From positions 3,906,001 to 3,970,000 of the forward strand of contig JAQFVV010006255.1 of NCBI GenBank assembly GCA_028023455.1: a stretch of DNA of 64,000 nucleotides. Reading direction: 5' to 3'. Every line of letters begins with the position of its first letter. Position 1 is the first letter of the stretch. Below the pieces are notes generated by a model, which worked only from the letters and a program-made list of their open reading frames with translations, had not been told where the DNA came from and ran no database searches. Below, piece after piece: positions 39,119-49,829 of this stretch. A program made the translations under genes and the position numbers. Source of the DNA: Epiperipatus broadwayi. Lineage: Eukaryota; Onychophora; Udeonychophora; Euonychophora; Peripatidae.

Positions 39119-39870
39119 CAAAGTCATATATCACATGATTCAATTTTATAAGCTTGTAAATAAACAAATAATGAACAATGCCAGCATTTATCTAAAAGTT
39201 AACTATTAAGTAGAAAATTTGAAATTTTCAGACACCTACATGTCTTCAAATCCAGCTATCTAACTTAAATAGCTATATGGGGCTGAGAAATTTTCACCCA
39301 AACCATATATTAATAGCCTTAGTAATATAACATTACTTAAGACTTAAAAGCAAAACTATAAATACTAAATAAAACCAAATCATACATCACATGACTCAAT
39401 TTTATAAGCTTGTAAATAAAAAATAATGAGCAGTGATAATAGCTCTAATAAGCTTTATTGATAAATGCTGAAAGAGAAAGAATTTAAAAATTTCTAACTA
39501 GAAATTATTCCCAATTGGCAGACCAGTTTCATGCTTTAGCAATTCTCAGCGAGGTGCTAGAGTATTTCAGACACTAGATCTAAAAATACCAACCCCAAGG
39601 CAGCATTTATCTAAAAGTTAAGTATTAAGTAAAAAATCTGAAATTTTCAAACACCGATATGTCTTCAAATCCAATTATCTAACTTAAATAGCTATATGGG
39701 GCTGAAAAATCTTCAGCCAAACCATATATTAATAGCTTTAACAATATAACATTGCTTAAAAGCAAATCTATAAATAGTAAATAAAATAAAGTCATACATC
39801 ACATGGCTCAATTTATAAGCTTGTAAATAAAAAATAATGATTGGTGTTAACTTTTAGATAAACTTATGTC
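39119..39870. repeat. Family-C direct repeats, two and a half units
   Basis: The unit starts at TCACATGATTCAATTTTATAAG-like sequence (39128, 39386, 39797) and includes CAGCATTTATCTAAAAGTTA (39181, 39600) and CTTAAATAGCTATATGGGGC (39266, 39684). The first period is about 255 bp and the second about 415 bp. The difference is about 160 bp present only in the second unit (39437-39597), which contains CAGACCAGTTTCATGCTTTA and GAGGTGCTAGAGTATTTCAG. That extra block is related to the foldback at 51736-52042. Either the block was lost from unit 1 or inserted into unit 2. Confidence 0.75.
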
Positions 39871-40205
39871 TTTTATCTTATTGTATACTTAGTCATATAG
39901 ATATTTTGGTTGTGTTTTTTAAATGTACTTGAACACTTTTGTTCTTTTACAAAATCATGAAAAGTTGTTGGCTGAATATTTTTTTTCCAACTTTTACATT
40001 TATTTTTTGTATGTTAATAGTTCTTAAACCTCATGGGAATGTATGGGTTGTGTCCATATCTATACAGTTAGCCCAAAAACAGTTTCCAGTTTATTTCTAA
40101 TGATTCCAGTTTAAATATGAGCAGCTTAATTCAAATTCCTTGATATTTCTATATGATGTATCACTTCTTGATTCTTCATTTTTATATCTTTGTTTTTCTT
40201 TTAAA

Positions 40206-40310
40206 CTAGGGCAGTACATTATCTCCTTTTGGTAAATCAATCCCTTTATTTAACAGCAACTCTTCTTTAGAAGTGATGCTTGATCCATACTGTGGAATCA
40301 AAAATAGTGA
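40206..40310 (-). pseudogene. Possible DDE transposase (PIF/Harbinger-like) remnant
   Basis: A minus-strand frame of about 30 codons reads IPQYGSSITSKEELLL and NKGIDLPKGDNVLP before a stop. It resembles the Y-G-G-S-I-S-D-K-E...G-L-L-D-L-x-P-G-D-S-V-M segment of Tnp_4-type DDE transposases, just before the catalytic A-D-K-G-F, which is not found here. The match is short and rests on memory of the family pattern. No other block of the transposase was recognised nearby. Confidence 0.3.
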
Positions 40311-41599
40311 TAGAATCCTATATATAACTCAGGATTATAATACTTCACACCATACAGGAAGTGATTTCTCAAAGCATTGTCAAATAAAAATTAAAGTTAC
40401 ATGAGAGTATTAGTTTTTTAGTTCCATAGTGTAATGAATAAATTTTTCATTTCCCTTTAATTAATGAAAATATGTTTATAATATCCTCTGGGATTTAGAC
40501 AAAAATGTACACTTTAAACAGATCTGTAACTTATTTAGAAGTCAAATAAGAAAGATATTAGGAGTCTATGAAGCTTATAAAACTTTATACATTGCTGACT
40601 CACATCCAATTTAATAAGTTTTCATACACAAAAAAATCATCCTACATAAATATACAGACTAGTTTTTTTGGATAGTCTATAATAACTATAGTTCCATTTT
40701 TTCCTAATTGCTTTAATTTCTCATTTACCTATACTTATTTTTTCAATGAGAAACAAAAAAATTATTATAGCTTTTCATATTTAAGTCATGATTTCCTTTC
40801 TGACTTCTGTGTCACTTTTTGGATATTTTTTAAAGAATCTCTTCTTTTTATTTTTCAGTAGTTACTCCCATCAATAAGTTAATCATGACAACTGTATGAA
40901 ATTCTGTTATATATATTCAATCAAATTAAACTAAACTTGACATTAATTAATAACAATTTTATAAACATTGAAAAGATAGTAATTTAACAATACAAACAAT
41001 TTATAGGTTCAATATAACATGTAATAAAATAGTCCATAATTTATGAATGACAACTATTCTGTTGACTTTGGAAGGTTTCTGAAACCTAGTCTGTTAGTAT
41101 CAGTGATTTTTTTTAAGATTTCAAATCTTAGTTTCTTGGCATGGCAGTTGACTTTTCATGGTTCTCTAGCCTGATATTTGTTTGACTCATTTGGCTTTTT
41201 GGTAGTCTTTGTAGTTAGCCTGTTCAGCAGCTTTTCTTCATAGCTTTTGTAGTTCTCTTATAGATTTGAGAACTTCTCATAATGAATTTCAATTGACATT
41301 GGTAGCAACTACTTAGTTATCTTTTTCTCTACTTAACTAGCTTTATTTCTCTGCTTGGTTTTTATGTTAATCAGTTCTATTTTTAACATTTTTACATTTG
41401 TTTTTTTGAAATAATATAATTAAGTTTGTCACAATAAATTAAATTTTTGTCTGTTATAATATCTCTTATCCTGCAGTTTTCCATTTCCACTCTGCAGCAA
41501 AGAACAATATCTAATTTTAAAAATTAATAAATATAAATAATATTCAAGTTAGATAGTATAGTAATTACAGTATTTATTATACTTTTTATTTCAATAGTA

Positions 41600-42135
41600 T
41601 TTAAACACAATGATAAAATTAATCATAGAGTTAAACTTGGTTGGAGTACTTTTGGTAGAAATAACTTAATATTAAAAGGAAATGTGCCTATGTATTTGAA
41701 AAGGTTTTTAATAAATGTGTTTTACCAGTTCTTACTTATGGATTTGAGACTTAGAACATTTAACAAAACAGTAATACAGAGATTTCAGATCACTCAGTAA
41801 AGAATGGAGAGAGGCATAACAAGAAGAGATCGAAAATGAAATACATGGATGAGAGAACAAACAGGTGTTATTGATATCAATGAAAAAATTAAGACTGGAG
41901 TTGGACTGTATATATTGTTAGAAGAAATAATAACAGATGGACAATTAAAATCTTAAACTTGACTCCAAGAGATTGTTAAAGACCTAGAAAAATACCACAT
42001 GTGAGATGGATGTATGAAATAAAGAAGTGTGCTGGGGTGATGTGGAGAAAAGAGGCTAGAGATCAGAGAAGATGAAATGAACTTATACGACCATTCTGCA
42101 GTGGGTCAATAATGGTTGAAAATGATGGTGATTTA
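41600..42135 (+). pseudogene. RTE-like LINE 3' end
   Basis: In the plus frames, FNKCVLPVLTYGFET (about 41710-41752) matches the conserved V-L-P-x-x-x-Y-G-x-E-T-W block after the LINE reverse transcriptase. Then QRMERGITRRD-like residues follow, and REQTGVIDI corresponds to R-R-R-T-G-V-x-D-x. The DNA GACTCCAAGAGATTGTTAAA, ACCACATGTGAGATGGATG and CTGCAGTGGGTCAATAATGG give the P-R, H-V-R-W-M and L-Q-W blocks of the C-terminus. Each block is interrupted by stops or frameshifts. The 3' end is ATGATGGTGAT, a short GAT-type tail. Confidence 0.65.
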
Positions 42136-42506
42136 ATAAAAAAGAAAAAGAAAAAAAAACATTGTGAGAAAAATTATTTTGAACGTAAATTTGATCTATA
42201 CAATGCAAAATGAATGCCGTTTTTTATATAATTATTATTTTATTTTCAATATTAAGATTATTTTAAGACATTCCTTTTACATTTAGAAGTGATCTGTTTA
42301 TATTCAAAGAATATACTTTGATTGGACAAAGCTTTCTATTATTTTGTTGTTTGATTTAGTTTGTCAATAACATCAACATGTGTTATAGTGAACTATACTG
42401 ATATATATTTAAATTATAAAATTTAATGTGCACATAAGACTTGTTACATATACATGGTCAAATATCCAATATAAAAACAATTACATGTCCACTATGTTGT
42501 TATTGA

Positions 42507-42716
42507 TATATACTTAATATAATAATCAATTTAAATAAAATTGAAACAAACAATGAATTATATTTAGAATTATTTAAAACAAATAATGAATTATATTTAG
42601 AATTATTTAATTATCAATTGAAAAGGTCTCAACAAGAGATGAAAGCAGGTTGATAATTAAATAATTCTAAATATAATCGTTGTTTCAATTTTATTTAAAT
42701 TGATTATTATATTAAG
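42507..42716. repeat. Inverted repeat around a hammerhead-like hairpin
   Basis: AATAATCAATTTAAATAAAA on the left is mirrored by TTTTATTTAAATTGATTATT on the right, and TTTAGAATTATTTAATTATC by the facing strand. Within the left arm AATGAATTATATTTAGAATT is duplicated in tandem (42550, 42587). The unpaired centre (42620-42648) holds GTCTC-AACAA-GAGAT followed by GAAA. The same centre occurs at 51224-51241 downstream of the Penelope-like copy, so this may be a Penelope-terminal fragment. Confidence 0.6.
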
Positions 42717-42835
42717 AATTGTTATATAAATTGTGCAAATACCTATAATAAAACTGAATTAACAAGAAGGATTTAATAGATAATAATTATTATTTATAAA
42801 TAATTTTTAAATTACATTAATAGAATAATATAAGG

Positions 42836-42925
42836 ATCATCCACTCTTATCTCATATAACAGATACACATGACCACACACGTGTGAAAAAGATAAATGAT
42901 CTCCAGTATACTTGCAAAATATACT
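42836..42925 (-). mobile_element. Family-A fragment
   Basis: CTCTTATCTCATATAACAGA, then TGAAAAAGATAAATGATCTCC and CAGTATACTTGCAAAATATA, correspond to the segment of other copies that runs up to the ribozyme cleavage site. The catalytic core itself is absent. Most similar to the old copy at 59480. Confidence 0.55.
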
Positions 42926-43078
42926 TGTATTTAAAATATTAATACAATAATTAAATTAGTGAAGTAAGATTTTTTAACAGATATAAGTTTATTCTATTAC
43001 AATTAATATTATTTGAATTAGAATAAGTAAAACTAATGATTTTTGCTGCAAATAAAAATAAAATAAATAAAATGATTA

Positions 43079-43450
43079 AATGTATAGGGTATATGAGCAC
43101 AGACTTTCACACCACCCACCACTCTCCACACTATCTCATAATACTGATACCCTTGAACACATATATGTTGAACAGATAAATAATCATCAATATATGTATT
43201 TCATACTAAACCAGCAATCATCAGTTGGTCCAGATTACCATCTCTACACATATATGCTATAAGTGCTCAGATATATATTAAGATAGCCAATCTTCATACT
43301 TTATTGGACAGGCTTTAATCCACTCCACACTCCAACTCTTCAACCATCCATCCAATTGAAAACCTGATAATGGAATGCTCAAAGGTCATCCTGAGGCTGA
43401 AATTCTTGTTTCTGTTATTACATAGTAGATATGTCTACTCATCCCTTGTA
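43079..43450 (-). mobile_element. Family-A retrozyme-like element, rearranged end
   Basis: Starts at TATAGGGTATATGAGCACAG (about 43082) and runs through the ribozyme, CAGGCTTTAATCCACTCCAC and GCTCAAAGGTCATCCTGAGG. The last piece, TTATTACATAGTAGATATGT to CCCTTGTATATGTATTAGA, is in the opposite orientation to its position in the copy at 12884-13377. That implies an internal inversion or template switch. The 60-codon plus frame at 43080-43262 recurs in the other copies because the RNA is conserved, not because it encodes a protein. Confidence 0.7.
43181..43237 (-). ncRNA. Hammerhead ribozyme copy 7 (family A, core intact)
   Basis: Minus-strand CTGATGA (43218-43224) and GAAA (43199-43202) are intact. 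Stem II is UUGCU/AGUAU (one G-U). Stem III loop ACAU is closed by U-A. The cleavage dinucleotide is UA, between 43191 and 43190. Stem I outer helix UAAUC/GAUUA pairs fully, and the inner CCAA/UUGA has one C-A mismatch. Confidence 0.7.
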
Positions 43451-44235
43451 TATGTATTAGATGATGTTTCTAATAAAATAAATGTAAAGAAAATGAAAAA
43501 TTAATCTAGAAATTTGAAGGCAGAAAAATATTTATAATTCAATGAAACATGTAGATAATTCGTAAATGATTGCAATTATTTACTGAAAATGGTGCAAACA
43601 CTGCAATGGTCTTTGTTATCTATATCAGAAATGATCTTTCTAAAACATTTTCAGAAAAAATTGAGTTAATATGAAGAATGTCAATGTGATCATCATAAAC
43701 ACAAAGAAAGATCAATTACAACTTTTATAATTTTATACCATTTCAGCTTGTATATCCAATTAAGTTGTCAGGCTTGTTACTAAACAATTTTTAACTGTTA
43801 GATATTAAACAACATGTGGAAAATTGGAAAAATGAAATGTGACATTCTTAGATTATCAGAAGCAAACTGAAATGACTGATAAATTAAGTTGAAAAAACAT
43901 TAAGACATGAAGTTGGTGCAGTAGTTTTATTAAATAATATATAAGTGTTGGCAATTAGTTTTAATGAGATAGTTCAATTTTCTATAGATGTAATAATGTC
44001 TTAATGAAATATCTTGTAATGACATTATTATCAAAGAATGAAACTGAAACACTAACATTGATAATAATAATGAAGAATGAAATTAAAGTATGGGGAAATA
44101 TTATTTTGAAGACAATAATAATGTGATAATGGAATTTTAATTTGATTTAAAATATATGATAATTTGTAAGATATTTAAGATATATTTCCAGCAGAAAGTA
44201 TTGCAAGAAAATAGATATGAGATTGCATAATGAAA

Positions 44236-44271
<36 letters not shown>

Positions 44272-44599
44272 AAGATAAACAACATTGATTCAGTTACAAG
44301 TGCTACTGTTACTAAATTTTAATATATATATATATATTGATAGGAAATATACCCACTGATTCCCACTATTCAAACAATAAACAGATTTGGATAACAATTT
44401 AATAACTGAAAATATCAAGATAATGCTTAAAAAGTTACATAATATTTTATTTTCTGAAAAAAGAGAACTGCTCAACATATCTGAAGTAAGTATAAATAAA
44501 TATCACTCATTGCTTATAGAAAAAAAAACGCTTTTAATAAGACTTTAGAGGAAGCTATTGTTAAAGTTATACTAGACAAAAAAATATAGAACCATATAA
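43451..44599. other. AT-rich tract with TA microsatellite
   Basis: No gene seen. A (TA)n run lies at about 44241-44268 and a shorter one near 44324-44338. Confidence 0.45.
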
Positions 44600-45265
44600 G
44601 AAAAAGCTAGTGACATAGTTTACATGTGAATAATAGCAGTAAAAAGTGTATGGAAGTGAAGAGACCAATCAGGAAGATCAAACAAAAATGAATGGAAGAT
44701 TTGTATAGAAACAAAAAAATATCATGGTGAATATAAATCACAAGAGATATATAGGTTAATAGGTATCTTAATTAAAAATGATGCCCAAATCATACAATTA
44801 TAAAAGATAAAATGTAGAAATGCTCAGTAACAAGAATAAAATTTTATAACAATAGTTGGAGACATGGACACTTAATAGAGAGCAATACAGTGACTACAGA
44901 CCACTCAAAGAAGTGGAGGGGGAGATGCATGTTAGGAGTAACAAGAAATCAAAAATGCAATATATGGGTAACAGAACAAACAGGTGTTACTGACATCATT
45001 GAAAGTATTAATAGATTGAAGTGGATTTGGGCTGGACATATTTTTAGAACAGAAGATAATATATGAACAATTGAAATATTAAATTGGATTCCAAGAGATC
45101 GTTAAAGACCCAGAAACAGACCACATGTGAGATGGATGGTTGAAATAAGAAAGTATGAAGGGGTAATGTGGAGAAAAGACTAAAAATTGGAGAAGATAGA
45201 TTGATTGAACTTGGAGAAACCTTCATCCTGCAGTGGAATGATAATGGTTGATGATAATGATGATG
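44600..45265 (+). pseudogene. RTE-like LINE 3' end, second copy
   Basis: The clearest stretch translates as IERINRLKWIWAGHIFRTED (about 44999-45058). This is the conserved K-W-x-W-A-G-H-x-x-R block of RTE/BovB-type LINE C-termini. ILNWIPRDR, RPRNRPHVRWMVEIRK (RGRP-x-x-R-W block) and L-Q-W follow. Stops interrupt at TGAs and TAAs that look like single-base decay of arginine and glutamine codons. Upstream, ACAGGTGTTACTGACATCAT gives T-G-V-T-D-I. The 3' terminus is a GATGATGAC run. Same family as 41600-42135 and 12060-12680. Confidence 0.7.
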
Positions 45266-45739
45266 ACTATTTTAAAGTGTTATAAAACAAATTTTGATTT
45301 TAAAATATCAAAAATTTAGTAAAAGAACTTACTTAAATTGTCCCATCTTATAAGATAAAATATATTTACTGAAATAAGTTAAATAAGCATAAATAAATTG
45401 AATAAGAGTATGCTTGACTGTTGTTATGCCGAATTTATTTTATTGAAGTGAGATATATAATATTTTGAAGATATGTTGACAAAATCATAAAGTTAGTTTA
45501 CCAAATTTATTAAGTGCAAGCAGATAATATTGTAATAATGTGAAAGCTAAAACCTTCGAAAGATGTGCTTTAAATATGCTTACGTCACAGCCAATCAGAT
45601 GTAATAATGACTACATGTGGAATTTTCAATTCTAAAACACAAGTCAGAACTATAAGAAAAAGATGGGACCCACCTTCATTCTATGCTTAAATTTATATAT
45701 AAATAAGCCAGACTCAAGCACTTTGAATTAATAATTATA

Positions 45740-45935
45740 TATAATATTTAGTGTCAAGGCTCCTCACTGATGAAGGCCATAAGACAGAAACTAGTTTGGG
45801 GATATTGGGTGAGTAGGTACTAGATAGGGATTTTATGCACAAGCCTTCTGGCTTCCATTGATTACTCTGTTTTGCTTTGAATGGCACTACTGTATGGAGA
45901 GAGTTTTGCCTATTTTAATAAAGTGCAGTCTATTA
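45740..45935 (-). mobile_element. Family-B copy without the second arm
   Basis: Runs GGCTCCTCACTGATGAAGGC, then AGAAACTAGTTTGGGGATAT, TGGGTGAGTAGGTACTAGAT, TTTTATGCACAAGCCTTCTG, TTGATTACTCTG and GTATGGAGAGAGTTTTGCCT. Matches one arm plus the loop of the hairpin at 28936-29186 and the reverse of 57430-57600. The strand is set opposite to the orientation at 57430. It contains a CTGATGA...GAAAC pair discussed in the findings. Confidence 0.7.
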
Positions 45936-47679
45936 CAAAAGAATTGAAATAAACATTTAAAGTAAACAATTTTTAAAAAAAATTGCATGATCATATTCAT
46001 GATTTATGAACTTATATAGTCAAAGCAAAATTCATATTTCACTTTTGTTTTTATGACTCCCTCTTTTTTTTTTCTGGACTTAAAAATATCTTATTAATTT
46101 ATAAGTGACTACTAACGATGAGAATACTAACGAGTTTTGGATATTATTAAACTTATTATCACTGCTGTTAAAACCTTTTTATCAACAGTACACACCTTTT
46201 TTTTTCCTTTCAAAATTTATATGAAAGGAAAGTGTTATTGTTTTTTATGATAGGGATAGATGTATTTTTGGTTTTATTTTATTTTTAATTATATTGATAG
46301 TCGTAAAGATGTAAATATATATTTTGTAGATCCTTGAAAATGACTACAAATAAAGTGGTCGAAGCATTGAATGTGGTAAACAAGTAAATGTATATATATG
46401 GTGAAGAAAAAAATAAAGTTTTTGGGCAGAACAAAGGAGGGTGTATATATTATATTTTTGATTGAATTTAGTGGAAAAGAACATTATACATTATTAATCA
46501 TTAAGATTTACATTAACATACATAAAATCTATCAAAGTAGTAGTTGAATATCATTCTGCTATACTCAGTCTTAAGAAAAGCATTTTTAAGATAAGTAACT
46601 CAGGATTCTTAAAAGAACCAGCTCATATCCCTTCTTAAATTAATAAATAGTTGCATTTATATTTTTAACTAAAACATAATGTAATGGAAGACAAAAAACC
46701 TTCACAATCTGTTTTCTTAAATACTTGAGAAGAAGCCTCAGATCATCAATGAACTAATTAAAACTGCTATTGCTACTAAAACACAAATCACAAATACACA
46801 TACAAAAGTATAACAGATCAATAAGACCTGGTATGTGATAATCTTTTTATAGAAACAAATTGTTTAATAAACAAAAGTTTCAATAAAATAAATTCTAATA
46901 ACTTTTTAAAATTTGAGAGTGGCCCTATTATATTTTGCAGAAAATAATTAAAATATTAGATTATATCTTCATTTTGTTAATTACAATATTAATAGAAACT
47001 TCTAATTACTTTTTATAATTTTTTCCTCATTAACCTCATTTCAGACTTGTTTTATTTTTTATTGAGAAATGTGAAATGTCTTTTTAAAAATTGCCAATTA
47101 ATTAAAAGAAGCTCTAATGAAAAAAAAATAAATAAAGCATTTGAAAAACAAAAGTAATTATTTATAAATTTATACAAATTCAAGTGAAATAAATTATAAG
47201 AATACATTAATTTCTTAATTGTTTTGGGCTATAATTTAATACGTATTCTGTAACCAGAAATTATCATTTTTCTTTGTACCTTTTTTTTTCTTTCAATTTT
47301 ATTACTATTAGTATAATAATATAAATCTATACATACTTTTTTTCTATATTTATAAATAATTTTCTTTTTTTCTTTTTCTATAACAGTGTCATAATAATGT
47401 ATAAACATTTAATTCACTAAGTGAGCATAAATAGTTTATAATGTAGGAGTAAATACAGTACAATATTATTATATGAATATAACTGAAACTGATTTATATC
47501 CTTTTCCTATATAACCACCCCCATCAAATAAATCTTACATCTTTTTTTTATGAATCGGATTTTTATGTTAAATAATTTATGTATATAAAAAAAAATTAAT
47601 TTCTAATCAAACTATGTAAAGAATTGAATATTTTCAATATATCTTGTTTTTTCAAAAGACTTTAATTACAAACGTTCTC
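45936..47679. other. AT-rich tract, nothing identified
   Basis: No gene, RNA gene or nameable repeat seen; many poly-T runs. Confidence 0.45.
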
Positions 47680-47835
47680 TAAATCGTATTAGCTGAAACA
47701 CACAGGCTTATATATACCTGTGTCTATATATGTAATATATAGGGTATATGAGCACAGACTTTCATATGACTCACCACTCTCCACACTATCTCTTAACACT
47801 GATACACTCGACCGCATATATGTTGAAAAGATAAC

Positions 47836-47893
47836 TAATCACCAATATACGTATTTCATGCTAAACCAGCAATCATCAGTTGGTCCAGATTAC
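47836..47893 (-). ncRNA. Hammerhead ribozyme copy 8 (family A, core intact)
   Basis: One of the two best-preserved copies. Minus-strand CTGATGA (47873-47879), stem II UUGCU-GGUUU-AGCAU, GAAA (47854-47857), palindromic loop UACGUA, and UA as the cleavage dinucleotide (cut between 47846 and 47845). Stem I: CCAA/UUGG, internal loop UGGA opposite U, then UAAUC/GAUUA without mismatch. The internal loop of stem I could contact loop II, as in natural type I hammerheads. Stem III of one or two pairs is typical of retrozyme ribozymes, and its palindromic loop would allow a paired dimer. Confidence 0.75.
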
Positions 47894-48021
47894 CATCTCT
47901 ACACATATATGCTATAAGTGCTCAGATATATATTAAGATAGCCAAACCTCACACTTTAATGGACAGGCTTCAATCTACTCCACATTCCAACTCTTCAGCC
48001 GTCCATCCAATTAATGTCCAT

Positions 48022-48080
48022 GGTAATTTGGACCAACTGATGATTGCTGGTTTAGCATGAAATACGTATATTGGTGATTA
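48022..48080 (+). ncRNA. Hammerhead ribozyme copy 9 (family A, core intact)
   Basis: Plus-strand partner of copy 8 in the same insertion. CTGATGA (48037-48043), stem II UUGCU/AGCAU, GAAA (48059-48062), loop UACGUA, UA, predicted cut after 48070. Stem I inner helix CCAA/UUGG; outer UAAUU/GAUUA with one G-U. All core positions are intact. Confidence 0.75.
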
Positions 48081-48188
48081 TTTATCTTTTCAACATATAT
48101 GTGTTCGAGTGTATCCGTGTTAAGAGATAGTGTGGAGATTGGTGGGTCATGTGAAAGTCTGTGCTCATATACCCTATAAATCGTATTA

Positions 48189-49829
48189 TAAAATGAGTTA
48201 GTAATACAATAATTTTATTACAATATATTATATTTCATTCCAAAAATAATTGATTAGTGAGGTATTATAACTAAGCAATAATATTTAAGTATTGTGGACG
48301 ATATATTGTTATACTTCTTATACTTTCTGCAAATAACTTTTCCATAAATATAAAGAGCAATTCGGATAATACATGAAGTCAACTTTTTTCATTGGAATCT
48401 TTAATCAATGTGTTAAAAATGAGAATTATTACCAAAAATTAATCTTTGAATATCTTTAATTTTTTTTCTACTTCTTCATAAGAATAAATAAAATTTAAAT
48501 ATATAATTGTTAAATTTATAGATTATATTGAGATTTCAAATTATTTTTACAATATATTTCTAATACCTCTAATTCATATCAATTGATTATTGATATTTCT
48601 GGTCTTACTTAAAAAAGTATCTAAACTTTAAAAATTTGATCAAAGACTTTACACAAGGATAAATGGAATGTAATTTCTGTTCATTTGTTTTCATTAATAA
48701 TAGATTTGTTTCCCTCCTTTGATTAAATATAATTGTACTATCCTAGTTCTAGTAAGTCATTTATGTAGATCTCTCCAATTTATATTAGTAACAGATATGA
48801 AATTCTTATTAGGGCTGCTTAATAATTTCAACTCATTATTAAATCAATTCTTGCCATTCATATAAGTTATGAATGATCATTAAAGTTTATTATCTACATT
48901 CAAATTATAACTAAATAACTTATCGATGTTTATCACTTATAATCTAGGATTGATGAACACTGTTGATTGTCATAGGGAAACCATATTGGCCACACATTTG
49001 AACCCATATTAGCCATGGTCATATGCTTAGAAAGAATTGATGCAAAGTGTAAAGTGAAGGAAGCGTGCCTATAGCAAATAATGCCAATGCCATCAACAAA
49101 AAAAATCCTAAATTTCCTCCTCTCTAAAAAGTAACTCATGTAGACCAACTCATTTACATATAATTTACATAGCACTGATATCACACCCCTTCTCTAGACT
49201 TTGCATATGCATTACTATGATTATGATATCACAAGATATTGAAAGCATGCTTAGCGGATTACATTAAGTGTATAAATATCCCACCCTGATAGACTTCATA
49301 TATCTTTTTGCCCAGTAAACAATTTCCAAGCTTTTCTTAATTTATGCCTCCAAGCACTTATATTTAAATATATATAATTAGAAGATTTTTACAGGTTTTT
49401 AGATATATATAAACTCATTATGCCTCTTGTAACTACAGTTATATATATATATGCAAATATCTCAGTGCATATAACTAGCCAAAAATTTATATACAAAATG
49501 TTCAAATCATCCTACTAAATGTTATGTTTTTTCAGCAATGTTCTCTGTGAATAATGTACCATATTTTATCTGAGTGATAAATTAATTTCACTTTGAATTA
49601 TCAACAAAGTTGACAAAGGTACGCTTATCAACATTAGAGCTACCAAGATTCATTCTATTCTTGATCATTTGTTCAATATTTAGAGTGCTTTTAAATCAAA
49701 GCTTGAGGGGGGGGTGATTTACTATCTTTATTTAGATATACATTGAGCTATGTTTGATTTACAGTTTATACACATACATATATATATAAATAAATTATTT
49801 AACATTTGATTTAACTTTCAATGATTATT
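48189..49829. other. AT-rich tract, nothing identified
   Basis: The stretch 48930-49330 is less AT-rich and has an 83-codon minus-strand frame (48933-49184), but it shows no domain and no splice signals I would trust. A short G tract lies near 49705. No repeat recognised. Confidence 0.4.

Larger units (their letters stand above)
47680..48188. mobile_element. Family-A element with 12-bp target duplication
   Basis: TAAATCGTATTA occurs immediately on both sides (47680-47691 and 48177-48188), enclosing a 485-bp insertion. This is the clearest insertion boundary of the family. The insert starts with the hairpin CACAGGC...ACCTGTGT, then TATAGGGTATATGAGCAC. It carries a minus-strand ribozyme and reaches CAGGCTTCAATCTACTCCAC. 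At about 48015 it switches to an inverted partial copy: a plus-strand ribozyme and the way back to CATATACCCTATA. Inverted arms are about 165 bp. A target duplication of this length and variable size suits target-primed or Penelope-type integration rather than a cut-and-paste transposase. Confidence 0.8.

Noticed and set aside
43080-47917. Near-identical small peptides encoded at 43080-43262 and 47720-47917, with related frames at 34231-34455 and 13457-13876, suggesting a conserved small protein.
   Set aside because: They are antisense readings of the same conserved ribozyme-bearing repeat. Frames are broken in the other copies, and the conserved sites match RNA structure, not codons.
48933-49184. 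83-codon minus-strand frame in a less AT-rich patch as a gene.
   Set aside because: No domain, no credible start context and no splice sites; one frame of this size is expected by chance across 64 kb.
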